A DNA stretch of 64,000 nt from Saprospiraceae bacterium UBA7687 (GTDB taxonomy: Bacteria > Bacteroidota > Bacteroidia > Chitinophagales > Saprospiraceae): the NCBI GenBank assembly GCA_002482845.1, contig DLGT01000102.1, positions 40,256-104,255 on the forward strand, read 5' to 3'. A program made the position numbers and the translations under genes. The first letter of the stretch is position 1. Every line of letters starts with the position of its first letter. This document shows, piece by piece, positions 8,345 through 17,481 of the stretch. Below the pieces are notes generated by a model, which ran no database searches, was not told the origin of the DNA, and saw only the letters and a program-made list of their open reading frames with translations.

Positions 8345-9271
8345 TTATTTCTCTTTTCCAGCTTGTAAAAAGTCTTGATATTCATGCAATTCGTCCCATT
8401 TCCCATCAGCTGCCATTTCTGCTTGTTTCGGCCAAGTGGTAGGATCGGCTAGTGAAAATCTAGATCCAGCTTCTGTGAGAATTTCTTGAATCGTACTAAC
8501 GGCTGTTTCCGCTAGTGCTCGCCAAGTTTTAATTCCCTTTGCATACAATAATTCTTCTATTTTTGGACCGATACCTTCTACTGCTTTTAGATCATCTTGC
8601 TGCCATCTACGTATTATTCCAGCTTTTATTAAAAACTTCTCAAGTTTCGAATCCGTACTGCCTTCAGTGACAGTATCACTTCTTCCAGTATCTAAAGCTT
8701 TTTGCAATTCAATGAGCTCATTCCATTTTCTATCGTTTGCTAAGCTTGCTTGTTGTGGCCATGTATTAGGATCAATGATTCTATATTTATCCCCATATTT
8801 GTTCAGTATAGTCCTTAGATCTTCTTTTGATGTAGAAGCTAATGTTGCGAAATTTAGAATATTATTTTCCTTCAATATTTCTTCCATTTTTGGACCGATA
8901 CCCTCTATGATCTGGAAATTTGTGTCTCCTATTGCTGCATAATACTTATCTACTGAAGGCGAATTAGCAGCAGCTAATGCAACACCCGCTAGTGGCATTG
9001 CCCCAAGTTGCGCTGAAGCTTCCATTTCTCGCATTTTGCCTCTTAGAAGAGATACGTTACCTTCTGCTTCCATTCTTGCTTTTTTACAAGCATCAAGACT
9101 AGCTTCTAGATTTGTTATGTTGGTGTTTAATAAAGATATTTTTGATTCAGCTTCTTTAAGTAAGGCCTGATATCTACCCCATATTAGCCAACCAATGCCT
9201 AAGCCTAATAAAAATGGAAGTAACCATGTCAACCACCATGGAATGGAACAAAAATCAAATAAAACGATCAT
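8345..9271 (-). CDS. Membrane-anchored protein with two helix-hairpin-helix domains
   Basis: 308 residues. An N-terminal membrane segment (about 11-31, with WLTWLLPFLLGLGIGWLIWG) is followed by a short coiled coil (about 35-88). Two homologous units follow, at about 122-193 and 231-303. Each opens with E-G-I-G-P-K-x-x-E-x-L, a helix-hairpin-helix, and ends with D-P-x-T-W-P-x-Q-A-x-x-A-x-x-x-K-W-x-E-L. This unit is known from proteins labelled predicted flap-endonuclease-like; it binds nucleic acid in some relatives, but no nuclease residues are visible. A cytoplasmic domain tethered to the inner membrane is inferred. The OmpA-like gene lies 22 bp upstream, so they are likely co-transcribed. 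Function unknown. Confidence 0.8.
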   Translation of the reverse strand: MIVLFDFCSIPWWLTWLLPFLLGLGIGWLIWGRYQALLKEAESKISLLNTNITNLEASLDACKKARMEAEGNVSLLRGKMREMEASAQLGAMPLAGVALAAANSPSVDKYYAAIGDTNFQIIEGIGPKMEEILKENNILNFATLASTSKEDLRTILNKYGDKYRIIDPNTWPQQASLANDRKWNELIELQKALDTGRSDTVTEGSTDSKLEKFLIKAGIIRRWQQDDLKAVEGIGPKIEELLYAKGIKTWRALAETAVSTIQEILTEAGSRFSLADPTTWPKQAEMAADGKWDELHEYQDFLQAGKEK

Positions 9272-9293
9272 GATATTTATTTTTTAAAATTGG

Positions 9294-10082
9294 TTATTTA
9301 ATGATTTGTAATTCGGTTCTACGGTTCTTAGCTTTTCCATCAGCAGTATTATTATCTGCAATCGGTGTTTCTTCTCCTTTTGAACTTACTATTAATTTTT
9401 CTTTTTGGACTCCTTTTGATATAAGGTACTTTGCTACTACGTCTGCTCTTTTCTGACCAAGTTTGAGATTTTGTGTAGCATCACCTACGTTATCTGTGTG
9501 ACCAGTAATATTGACGGATTCGCTAGACTTTAATACTCTTTCGGCGACATCATCTAGATATTTTTCTACTTCAGCACTATTCAGCTTATTAGTAGAGTTT
9601 GGTGGAAAATAGATCAGCGTTTTGTCATCTATTTCTTTGATGTTTTCAGTATAAATTCTTGATGCAAAAGATACTGACTCAATTTTTTGACCTACATCTG
9701 ATGAGTCGCATGTCACACTTTTGGTAAGGATGACTACTTGATCATCAGTAAGGTTTGTAAATAATTTGCGAGTTTCAAGTGCCCTTTTATAAGCGGTACT
9801 GTCAGTCTCATCAGGTGCCGCATTGGTACAATACCATCCTGAAATTTCAAGTTTGGTTGTGGCTGAAACCAACGCTGTCAGCGAGTCTCTCATACGTGGC
9901 CAGCTTTCGCCAAGGATTGGAGCACTGCTTCCCCATAAGAAAAGCAACGGACCTGTTCTTTCTGTTTTTTCCAGCGTCGGTATGACTTGTTTCTGGACAC
10001 AACATTTATTATAATCCTTGTAGTAAAGCCAACCTAAGAGAAGCCACAACAGCGCTAAAATTGCTATTAATAAAGCTCTCAT
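9294..10082 (-). CDS. Membrane-anchored protein with C-terminal OmpA-like domain
   Basis: 262 residues. An N-terminal membrane helix (about 3-20) anchors it without a barrel, and C27-C28 follow. The C-terminal half (about 145-262) is a standard OmpA/MotB peptidoglycan-binding domain: ITGHTDNVGD, then the N-x-x-L-G-x-x-R-A-x-x-V-x-x-Y-L helix and the NRRTELQII ending. Residues about 50-120 look like a second, degenerate copy of the same fold (ISGWYCTN ... ALETRKLF). The protein probably spans the periplasm from inner membrane to cell wall. It is 22 bp upstream of the HhH gene; together they may form a wall-to-membrane-to-nucleic-acid link, which is inference. Confidence 0.82.
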   Translation of the reverse strand: MRALLIAILALLWLLLGWLYYKDYNKCCVQKQVIPTLEKTERTGPLLFLWGSSAPILGESWPRMRDSLTALVSATTKLEISGWYCTNAAPDETDSTAYKRALETRKLFTNLTDDQVVILTKSVTCDSSDVGQKIESVSFASRIYTENIKEIDDKTLIYFPPNSTNKLNSAEVEKYLDDVAERVLKSSESVNITGHTDNVGDATQNLKLGQKRADVVAKYLISKGVQKEKLIVSSKGEETPIADNNTADGKAKNRRTELQIIK

Positions 10083-10295
10083 AAATAAGTTGGTTTTGTT
10101 TGTAAAATAAAAATAAAGCTGAAAATTAAAAAATAATATTGAAAAATGTATAAATTGTAAGTTATTTATTCATTAAAGTGATGAAATACAATCTTTATGC
10201 ATTGGCTGCATTGTAATTTGCATTATTTAAATTGTATTTTATCATTGTTTAAGATTGGTTTAATGAATAAGAAAAAAAACAGTTTAACATTCTTT

Positions 10296-10303
10296 TATCT
10301 TTG
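10296..10303 (+). promoter_or_regulatory. -7 element (TATCTTTG) of fbp
   Basis: TATCTTTG matches TAnnTTTG and lies 49 bases before the ATG at 10353. It falls inside the longer open frame that begins at 10197, so the true start must be downstream of it. No clear -33 TTTG is seen. Confidence 0.55.
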
Positions 10304-10352
10304 TTATGACTTATTTTTTATATTTACGTCACCTAACCAAATATTAATTAAA

Positions 10353-11357
10353 ATGAACAAAATAGTAACACTTGATGAGTTTATCATCAGAGGCCAAAAA
10401 GAAAAACCTGATTCTTCTGGTAGTTTCACAAGATTGTTAAGAGATATCGGTATTGCCGCTAAAATTGTAAACCGCGAAGTCAATAAAGCTGGACTTGTAA
10501 ATATCCTTGGTGTAGAAGGCAGCACAAATTCTACTGGTGATGATGTACAGAAACTTGACATATTTGCCAATGAAAAGTTTATTGAAACACTCTCGTACAG
10601 TGGGGAAGTATGCGGTATTGCTTCCGAAGAGAACCTTGAATTTATTCCTGTAAAAACGGACAAAAATAAACAAGCTCAATATGTTGTAGTAATGGACCCA
10701 CTTGACGGTTCATCCAATATTGATGTCAATGTATCTGTAGGGACTATCTTCGGTATCTATAAAAGAATAAGTCCGGTAGATGGACCATGTAAGATTGAAG
10801 ACTTCCTCCAAAAAGGGACAGCGTTAGTGGCAGCAGGATATGTTTTATATGGCACTTCGACATTATTAGTGTATTCTACTGGTGATGGTGTCAATGGTTT
10901 TACATTAGACCCAAGTATAGGAGAATTTTGTTTGTCACATCGCAATATTCAGATGCCGGTTTCTGGCAATTATTACTCTGTAAATCAAGGTTATTACTTA
11001 AAGTTTGACCTAGAAATGAGAAGATATATCGACCATTGTTCTGACTTAAATTATAGGTTGAGATACATAGGTAGCATGGTTTCTGATATTCATAGAATCA
11101 TGTTTCAAGGTGGCATATTTTTATATCCGAATACGAGAAAGTATCCTAAAGGCAAGTTGAGATTGTTATATGAATGTTATCCAATGGCGTACATTGTCGA
11201 GCAATCAGGTGGTACTGCACTCACTTGTAAACTAGATAGGATCATGGACGTAGAAATCACATCGTTACATCAGACATCTTCTATTGTAATGGGATCAAAA
11301 GAAATGGTAAGAGATATGAAGGAATTTGTAGAAAAGTATGGTGCTGTTATTCAGTAA
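10353..11357 (+). CDS. fbp: Fructose-1,6-bisphosphatase, class I
   Basis: 334 residues from the ATG at 10353, the family's usual length. A 52-residue upstream extension is rejected because it spans the promoter and has no family similarity. It hydrolyses fructose 1,6-bisphosphate to fructose 6-phosphate in gluconeogenesis, in the cytoplasm. The metal and substrate signature D115-P-L-D-G-S-S-N122 is intact, as are the S-G-E-V-C-G-I-A-S-E-E metal-binding segment (83-93) and the C-terminal LLYECYPMAYIVEQSGG substrate loop. The next gene begins 12 bp later and may be co-transcribed. Confidence 0.95.
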   Translation: MNKIVTLDEFIIRGQKEKPDSSGSFTRLLRDIGIAAKIVNREVNKAGLVNILGVEGSTNSTGDDVQKLDIFANEKFIETLSYSGEVCGIASEENLEFIPVKTDKNKQAQYVVVMDPLDGSSNIDVNVSVGTIFGIYKRISPVDGPCKIEDFLQKGTALVAAGYVLYGTSTLLVYSTGDGVNGFTLDPSIGEFCLSHRNIQMPVSGNYYSVNQGYYLKFDLEMRRYIDHCSDLNYRLRYIGSMVSDIHRIMFQGGIFLYPNTRKYPKGKLRLLYECYPMAYIVEQSGGTALTCKLDRIMDVEITSLHQTSSIVMGSKEMVRDMKEFVEKYGAVIQ

Positions 11358-11369
11358 TGTATATGTTTT

Positions 11370-12749
11370 ATGAGTAGATTTTTTGTTTGTGTTTTTTGTT
11401 TGTTTTCGATAGTTTTCTGCTATGCGCAAGTGAACATAAAGGTAGTCAGTATTCCAAACAATACGCCGCAACCTGTCAATATTTATTTAGCTGGTACCAT
11501 GAATAATTGGAACCCAGGAAATACAGATTTTAAACTAGTCGCAGATAGTTTGGACCAATACGCAATTACTTTTACACCAGCTATTGGAGCTGTAAAATTT
11601 AAGTTTACCCAAGGTAGTTGGGCCACAGTAGAAGGTACGTCACAAGGTGGATTTATACCTGATAGAACCATAAATTATAATGGACAGCCAATAACAGTTG
11701 AGTTGAATATATCAGGTTGGGAAGGCGCTGGAAACGTTACATCCACGGCATCTCCACAAGTGAGTATTTTGTCTGAAGCTTTTGATATACCACAATTAAA
11801 TAGAAAGCGTAGAATTTGGCTTTATTTACCGAAGGATTATCAAAATAGTCAGAAAAAATTTCCTGTTTTGTATATGCATGACGGTCAAAATCTATTTGAT
11901 AAAACGACTAGTTTTTCTGGAGAATGGCGAGTTGATGAGAGTCTTGACAGTATGGTCTTAGCTGGTGATTACGGATGTATTGTGGTAGGTATAGATAATG
12001 GTGGCGCCAATAGGTTAAACGAATATTCTCCATGGGTCAATACACAGTACGGTGGTGGACAAGGAGATGAATATGTCGAATTTATAGTAGAAACGCTCAA
12101 GCCTTACATTGACCAAAATTATCGTACATTCACAGATGCTGATAATACTGGCATCCTTGGGAGCTCAATGGGTGGCTTGATTTCGATGTATGCAGGCATT
12201 AGATATCCTGAAGTTTTTGGTAGGGTAGGTGCGTTTTCTTCATCTTATTGGTTTTCAGATCAGTCTTATAAACAAGTAAATGATACAGGAGTATTACCAA
12301 CTTCATATTTCTATCTTATCGCAGGTAGTCAAGAAGGTGGAGACCAAGTAAATGACATGAATGAAATGGTCGAAACACTCAAAGCAAAGGGCGCAGAAGA
12401 TATAAATGTCTTTAGTCAAGCACATGCAGATGGGAAACATAGCGAGTGGTACTGGGAAAGAGAATTTCCAAATGCATATAAATGGCTTTTTGAAAAAAAA
12501 ACTTCAACGCTAAGTGATCTGACATACGCGTCAATGAGGGTTTGGCAAAGTGGTAGTTTATTGTTTATTTCAAGCGAAGAGCAAATTCATGGGAAACAAG
12601 TTTTTTTATATGATGTCGGTGGAAGACAAATTGCTACTAAAATCATTGATTATAATCAAATATCACTAGACAGAAGTTTTAATTCTGGCATTTATTTCCT
12701 TAAAATTGATGGACAAAAAGGTGGTGTAAAATTTATGTGGCAAAATTAA
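11370..12749 (+). CDS. Secreted esterase with N-terminal E-set domain and T9SS sorting domain
   Basis: 459 residues. Signal peptide (1-20, FCYAQ), then a starch-binding/E-set-like beta-sandwich (about 22-115, with YLAGTMNNWNPG), an esterase-D-type alpha/beta hydrolase (about 130-375) and a T9SS type A sorting domain (about 385-459). The serine nucleophile sits in G264-S-S266-M-G268, and the likely catalytic His is H357 in K-H-S-E-W. Relatives include feruloyl/acetyl-xylan esterases and enterobactin esterases, so the substrate cannot be fixed. It is secreted or surface-attached by the type IX system. It ends 4 bp inside the 3' end of convergent priA. Confidence 0.88.
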   Translation: MSRFFVCVFCLFSIVFCYAQVNIKVVSIPNNTPQPVNIYLAGTMNNWNPGNTDFKLVADSLDQYAITFTPAIGAVKFKFTQGSWATVEGTSQGGFIPDRTINYNGQPITVELNISGWEGAGNVTSTASPQVSILSEAFDIPQLNRKRRIWLYLPKDYQNSQKKFPVLYMHDGQNLFDKTTSFSGEWRVDESLDSMVLAGDYGCIVVGIDNGGANRLNEYSPWVNTQYGGGQGDEYVEFIVETLKPYIDQNYRTFTDADNTGILGSSMGGLISMYAGIRYPEVFGRVGAFSSSYWFSDQSYKQVNDTGVLPTSYFYLIAGSQEGGDQVNDMNEMVETLKAKGAEDINVFSQAHADGKHSEWYWEREFPNAYKWLFEKKTSTLSDLTYASMRVWQSGSLLFISSEEQIHGKQVFLYDVGGRQIATKIIDYNQISLDRSFNSGIYFLKIDGQKGGVKFMWQN

Positions 12750-15202
12750 TATGGATCCACATCAATATTGACGCGTACAGATTTGCTATTTGGTAGTAAT
12801 TTTAGTTTGTTTCTCTCATCTAGAATGAGTTGTTTTATATTATGAACAACTTTGGGATCTTTTTCCATCTTGATAGTAATAGTCTGAATATACTGACCAC
12901 GGATTCTCGATATACCTGGGATAGCTGGACCAATCAGTCTATTTCCAATTATCTTGCGGATCTGATCTGCAAATACTTGTGCAGCATGAGCAACCGTTTG
13001 AGCATTTTTATGTAACAGTTCTATCTGTATCATTCTGAAAAATGGTGGATAGATGAAAGCCTTACGTTCGCTCGCTTCGCGCATATAGAACCTTTCGTAC
13101 AGATGATGCATCGTCTCTATGATGACTGGATGACTAGGATTGAATGTCTGAATGATGACATTGCCTTGTTTAGCTCTTCTTCCTGCTCGACCTGATACTT
13201 GAGTGAGCAATTGAAATGCTCTTTCGTTAGCTCGAAGGTCTGGATATCTCAGTAGAGCATCTGCATTCAAAACGCCTACAAGAGCAATGTTCTCAAAATC
13301 TAATCCCTTGGTTATCATCTGTGTGCCTACCAAAATATCGATCTTTTTTTCTTCAAAATCATGGATGATATTTTCATAAGCTAGTTTGGTTTTGGCTGTA
13401 TCCATATCGAGTCTAGCTACATTGGCAGTAGGGAAAAGGGCTTTCATATGCTCTTCTATTTTTTCAGTGCCGAATCCTTCTTGATGCAAATCGTGGTTGC
13501 CACAGGCAGGACATTGGATTGGAATTTTAGACCTTGTTCCGCAATAATGACATCGCAATTCATTGAAAGCCTTATGGATAGTGAGCCTAACATCACAGTT
13601 GTGACAATCAGCTTTCCATCCGCATGAATGACAAGAAATCGTAGGTGCATACCCGCGTCTATTTTGGAATATCAAAACCTGTTCTTTTTCTATCAAAGCA
13701 TTTTCTATAGATGTAGTCAAATGCTTGCTAAAAAGCCCATCAAATCTTTTGTCTTTATATTCTTCTTTTAGATCTACGACTTGTATTTTGGGTAAAACAG
13801 AAGCACCATGTCTCTCGGTCATATTTACTAAGCCATATTTGTCATTGACTGTATTTGAGAATGATTCTAAGCTTGGCGTAGCACTTCCCAATATTATGGA
13901 AGCCTTCATTAGGTTACTCAAATAAATAGCTGCATCTCTAGCATTGTAGCGTGGGCTAGGTTCGTTTTGTTTGAATGATGGATCGTGTTCTTCATCAACA
14001 ATGATTAATCCTAAATTATTAAATGGTAAGAAGAGTCCTGATCTTGCAGCGATCACAAGTTTAGCGCCCATGAGCACTGCATTCCACATTTCTACCCGCT
14101 CTTGATTGTTCATTCTGCTATGGTAGACCAATACTTCTGCACCGAATATGGTTTTCAGCCTTTCCACCATGTGCGTCGTAAGGGCGATTTCAGGCAGCAA
14201 GTACAAAGTTTGTTTTTCATTTTCTATTGCATCTTTGATGAGTTCGGCATATACTCTGGTTTTGCCACTACCTGTGATACCATGCAACAAACAAGGTTTT
14301 TCGGCAGCCAGGATTTTTTTTATATCATCTATTGCATTCACTTGCATGTCGCTAAGTGGATCCATAGCTTCAGGTTGCTGGCTTTCGGATCTATCGGTTA
14401 TTCTACTAAGCTTTTGTTTTTGAATAGTAAAAATACCTTTTTTAGCAATCGCTTGTAAAACGCTACTGTCAACATCTGCTAATAAATAAATATCAGAGAC
14501 AGGCATTGAGAATATCTTATTTCTAGAAATCTGCACAAAGGCAAGGAGTGCTTTGGTTTGTTTTTCACTGTTCGCAACTAGGTCGAATGCTTCTGATAAG
14601 CGATTTGGTTCTGAAAGATATGGCTCATTTAAAGAGACAAAATTTACCATCCTTGCCTTGAACTTTTCTATCAGTTCTTCTTTGATGGAAATGATACGTT
14701 TATCTAGTAGGCTTCGTAGAATAGGGAAGATGGTTTTTTTATTTAGGATGTCTTGTATTTGAAGAATGGTAAGCTCGTTTTGTATGGATACAGCTTCGGC
14801 AACGAGATATTCATCATCATTGAGTTCGACGGTGATATCTTCTAGCTCACCATTAAATACGACCTTGGTTTCACTTTCTAGCTTCAAACCAGCTGGCATG
14901 GCAACGTTCATCACTTCTCCAAGAGTGCAACAATAATAAGATGCCATCCATGACCAAAATTTAAGTTGGGTTTCGGTCACCATTGGCGTTTTATCGAGAA
15001 TAGAAATAATTGGTTTTGCCTTATATTCTAGTTGAAGATCCAAATGGACTTCAGCAATGATAGCGGAGTATAATTTGTTCTTAAGTGGGACTTCTACCCT
15101 GATACCAATTTGGACTAAATCAGCAAATTCTTCAGGTACTGTGTATGTGTACAGCTTGGGTAAGGCCAATGGAAATACGACGGTGACAAATTTTGCAGAC
15201 AA
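12746..15202 (-). CDS. priA: Primosomal replication protein N', DNA helicase PriA
   Basis: 818 residues. PriA restarts stalled replication forks by binding them and loading the replicative helicase. An N-terminal 3' DNA-binding domain (about 5-100) precedes a superfamily 2 helicase with Walker A G308-ITGSGKT-315, a DEEH box (403-406) and ATPSLES. A zinc region with four CxxC pairs (from CHSCGWKADCHNC) and motif VI Q-V-S-G-R-A-G-R follow. The start codon is TTG at 15202, preceded by AAAAGGA; no in-frame ATG lies upstream before a stop, and the N-terminal V-x-F-P-L-A-L-P-K-L-Y-T-Y motif requires this start. Confidence 0.96.
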   Translation of the reverse strand: MSAKFVTVVFPLALPKLYTYTVPEEFADLVQIGIRVEVPLKNKLYSAIIAEVHLDLQLEYKAKPIISILDKTPMVTETQLKFWSWMASYYCCTLGEVMNVAMPAGLKLESETKVVFNGELEDITVELNDDEYLVAEAVSIQNELTILQIQDILNKKTIFPILRSLLDKRIISIKEELIEKFKARMVNFVSLNEPYLSEPNRLSEAFDLVANSEKQTKALLAFVQISRNKIFSMPVSDIYLLADVDSSVLQAIAKKGIFTIQKQKLSRITDRSESQQPEAMDPLSDMQVNAIDDIKKILAAEKPCLLHGITGSGKTRVYAELIKDAIENEKQTLYLLPEIALTTHMVERLKTIFGAEVLVYHSRMNNQERVEMWNAVLMGAKLVIAARSGLFLPFNNLGLIIVDEEHDPSFKQNEPSPRYNARDAAIYLSNLMKASIILGSATPSLESFSNTVNDKYGLVNMTERHGASVLPKIQVVDLKEEYKDKRFDGLFSKHLTTSIENALIEKEQVLIFQNRRGYAPTISCHSCGWKADCHNCDVRLTIHKAFNELRCHYCGTRSKIPIQCPACGNHDLHQEGFGTEKIEEHMKALFPTANVARLDMDTAKTKLAYENIIHDFEEKKIDILVGTQMITKGLDFENIALVGVLNADALLRYPDLRANERAFQLLTQVSGRAGRRAKQGNVIIQTFNPSHPVIIETMHHLYERFYMREASERKAFIYPPFFRMIQIELLHKNAQTVAHAAQVFADQIRKIIGNRLIGPAIPGISRIRGQYIQTITIKMEKDPKVVHNIKQLILDERNKLKLLPNSKSVRVNIDVDPY

Positions 15203-15225
15203 TCCTTTTTGTATTTATGGAGTTG

Positions 15226-15233
15226 CAAATATA
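15226..15233 (-). promoter_or_regulatory. -7 element (TATATTTG) of priA
   Basis: Minus-strand TATATTTG lies 23 bases before the TTG start at 15202, supporting that start. A TTTG further upstream is only 12 bases away, so the -33 match is poor. Confidence 0.5.
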
Positions 15234-15305
15234 GCAAAGTATTGTCAAATGGGATGATAGAAAGACTTTTTGGTTTAAAAGAACATCATAGTATATAGGA
15301 TTTGG

Positions 15306-16160
15306 TTATCCTTTTTTTATCTTATCTAGTGCTTCTATAATCTGCCATTCAAATGCTTCATCAAATCGTTCAAAATAAGGTTCTCCCATCTTTTTGCCTT
15401 TTTTGACCCAATAAAGCGCTTTTTCAAAGTATGTCTTAGCTACAGTTTTTTCATTCATAGCCAAATGTACTAAGCCAGATTGAAATATAGCCTCTGTGAA
15501 ATTCTCATCTTTGTGTAATACCAAATCATAATTTTTTAAAGCTAGATCGTAATTACCCATTTTGTGGTAACACATTCCTTTATAAAAATGTACTAAATAA
15601 TTATCTTCAGCCTTAAATCCACGTTTGACTTCTTCCGTCAATACTGTATCAAATGTTGCAATTGCTTCTTGATATTTTCCTAATTTGTAAAGAGCTTGCC
15701 CTTTGAGCAATCCACATGGTTCGCCCCAGCATATACCGTATTTTTGCTTGCTCATGGCTAGTAATTGGTCAATATCCGATATTGAACCTTCGTAATCACG
15801 ATAGTAATAAAGTAAACTCCAAGCTCTATATTGTAAACCACCAATAGAACCTTTTGCAACATCTCTAGATACAGCTTCGTTCAATATTTCCATGGCTCTG
15901 ATATGTTCACCACGCTTTTTATAGGAATAAGAAAGGACTTGTCTAATCTCAATATTTTTTGGAGCCAACATTAATGCGGTATCCTTAAGTATTCTATGTT
16001 TGTCGGAAGGTTGCAACATATAATCTGACATTTCATTATACTGATTGGCAGCACTATCTCTTTCAACTTCTGTGAGTTTCGCGAATGGATCTGTTCGGTT
16101 TTCTAATTTTTGACAACCGAGACTGATTAATAAAAATAAGTAAATATGTTTTATGGACAT
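15306..16160 (-). CDS. TPR-repeat lipoprotein
   Basis: 284 residues with a short lipoprotein signal ending at Cys16 (LGC). From about residue 60 to 255 the sequence is built of tetratricopeptide-like helices, e.g. G-K-Y-Q-E-A-I-A-T-F-D and G-N-Y-D-L-A-L-K-N-Y-D-L-V-L, so it is a protein-interaction scaffold in the envelope. It overlaps the upstream lipoprotein gene by 10 bp, so the two are translated from one mRNA and may interact. No enzymatic motif is seen. Confidence 0.85.
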   Translation of the reverse strand: MSIKHIYLFLLISLGCQKLENRTDPFAKLTEVERDSAANQYNEMSDYMLQPSDKHRILKDTALMLAPKNIEIRQVLSYSYKKRGEHIRAMEILNEAVSRDVAKGSIGGLQYRAWSLLYYYRDYEGSISDIDQLLAMSKQKYGICWGEPCGLLKGQALYKLGKYQEAIATFDTVLTEEVKRGFKAEDNYLVHFYKGMCYHKMGNYDLALKNYDLVLHKDENFTEAIFQSGLVHLAMNEKTVAKTYFEKALYWVKKGKKMGEPYFERFDEAFEWQIIEALDKIKKG

Positions 16161-17302
16161 AAGTCTGTGATTTTTCCGTTTTCAATCTTAAACATTAAAA
16201 AAGCATGTACATCTTTATAAGTAATGAAGTCATAACTTGTCTCTGTTTTAGGCCAATCATCTAGCTTGGAAATTTGTGCCAACATGTGTTTTATCAATGG
16301 CACTGAAAATTTTTTTGGCTTGTATTTTTTATCCATTTGTTGTAATCCAGGAACACTGACTTTTCCATGACAGTTGACATTAAAGTGTACGATTATATAT
16401 CCATCTCCTTGGTCAATAGGAGCATTAGCTGCAATTCTTTTTATTAGGTATTCATTGCCTTTTTTGTAGGTGACATCAGTATTTGCGATACTCTGATAGT
16501 AGTATTCACCTTGATGACCGTCAAAACAATTTGAATACCTGATGGCATCATTTACATTAAATTTTTCTGTTTTCTCATAGTTTTCAGTTTGCTTATTTTC
16601 GTTTATGTAATACTTGATTGTTAAATTGTTTTTATCAATTTGAGTTAAACGTAAGAAATGTTGCGGATTTGAAATATCTTCTGTTATCGAAATAAAAATA
16701 TTACCGTTTAAGTCAAATAAATGATATTTTTGAGTTTGTATTTCTTGCCAAACCGTCTCACCTTCATAAAAATATGTCATAATTGTCGTCAGGCTATCCG
16801 AAGAAAAATTGATTGTCTTTGTAACATCTAAATCGTCGTTTGGATTGTAAGAAATAGATGGTGATTGATATGAATTACCTTGAATGAGATTTTGAACATT
16901 TTCCTTATTTAAATGAGTCTCTTCTATGATCTTCACAAAAGTAGCTCTGTTCTTCCAGTATATTTGCCCTGTTTCAGTACTTGGGAATTGAATGCTATCA
17001 TTTATTGGATAAATGTTTAATTTTTGATCTTCCTTGTAAAGAATTTTGAATGGGAATTTTGATAAATTTATAGTGTCATTCATTTGAAAATTTTTATTGT
17101 ATTCTACAGAATCTACTTTGTCGCCAATATGATTATACCAATTGATTGTTTTGTTTTTCTTCTCAATAAAATAAGGATAGGGAATTGTCTGGTCGAGTAT
17201 CCGATAAGCACCCATATATAGATCATAATCTTGAACTTGCTTTTTCTGACAAGAAACGATTAAAAAGATAGATGTTATACAATAAAGAGCACGTAAACTC
17301 AT
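16151..17302 (-). CDS. Lipoprotein of unknown function with conserved C-terminal domain
   Basis: 383 residues. Lipoprotein signal with Cys18 (IVSC). The middle is rich in beta-strand and charged residues with no family I recognise. The C-terminal 85 residues (GYIIVHFNVNCHGK ... FLMFKIENGKITDLCP) resemble a domain recurrent in hypothetical Bacteroidota proteins, distantly like a TonB C-terminal fold; this is a weak call. It is the first gene of a two-gene leftward unit with the TPR lipoprotein (10-bp overlap). Function unknown. Confidence 0.75.
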   Translation of the reverse strand: MSLRALYCITSIFLIVSCQKKQVQDYDLYMGAYRILDQTIPYPYFIEKKNKTINWYNHIGDKVDSVEYNKNFQMNDTINLSKFPFKILYKEDQKLNIYPINDSIQFPSTETGQIYWKNRATFVKIIEETHLNKENVQNLIQGNSYQSPSISYNPNDDLDVTKTINFSSDSLTTIMTYFYEGETVWQEIQTQKYHLFDLNGNIFISITEDISNPQHFLRLTQIDKNNLTIKYYINENKQTENYEKTEKFNVNDAIRYSNCFDGHQGEYYYQSIANTDVTYKKGNEYLIKRIAANAPIDQGDGYIIVHFNVNCHGKVSVPGLQQMDKKYKPKKFSVPLIKHMLAQISKLDDWPKTETSYDFITYKDVHAFLMFKIENGKITDLCP

Positions 17303-17440
17303 AAAAAGGATTGAGAGCTAAATTTCTGAATAAAATTTGTTCCAACGTTAATTGATGCGGTTTTTAACAACTCAATAACTTGAAATCATCATGACATATG
17401 AATAATGTGATATAAAGTTATAAGATGTAAATATTTTTCA

Positions 17441-17448
17441 TAGTTTTG
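17441..17448 (+). promoter_or_regulatory. -7 element (TAGTTTTG) of the GT-C-like gene
   Basis: TAGTTTTG fits TAnnTTTG, 33 bases before the ATG at 17482. No convincing -33 element. Confidence 0.45.
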
Positions 17449-17481
17449 ACAAGTATTTCAAAATCGGTTTAGCACTTAGAT

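Noticed and set aside
10197..10352. N-terminal extension of fbp by 52 codons
   Set aside because: It contains the TATCTTTG -7 element, has no family similarity, and the ATG at 10353 gives the normal length.
14102..14458. 118-codon frame antisense to priA
   Set aside because: Shadow of a well-supported gene with low-complexity, Cys/Phe-rich composition; no start context.
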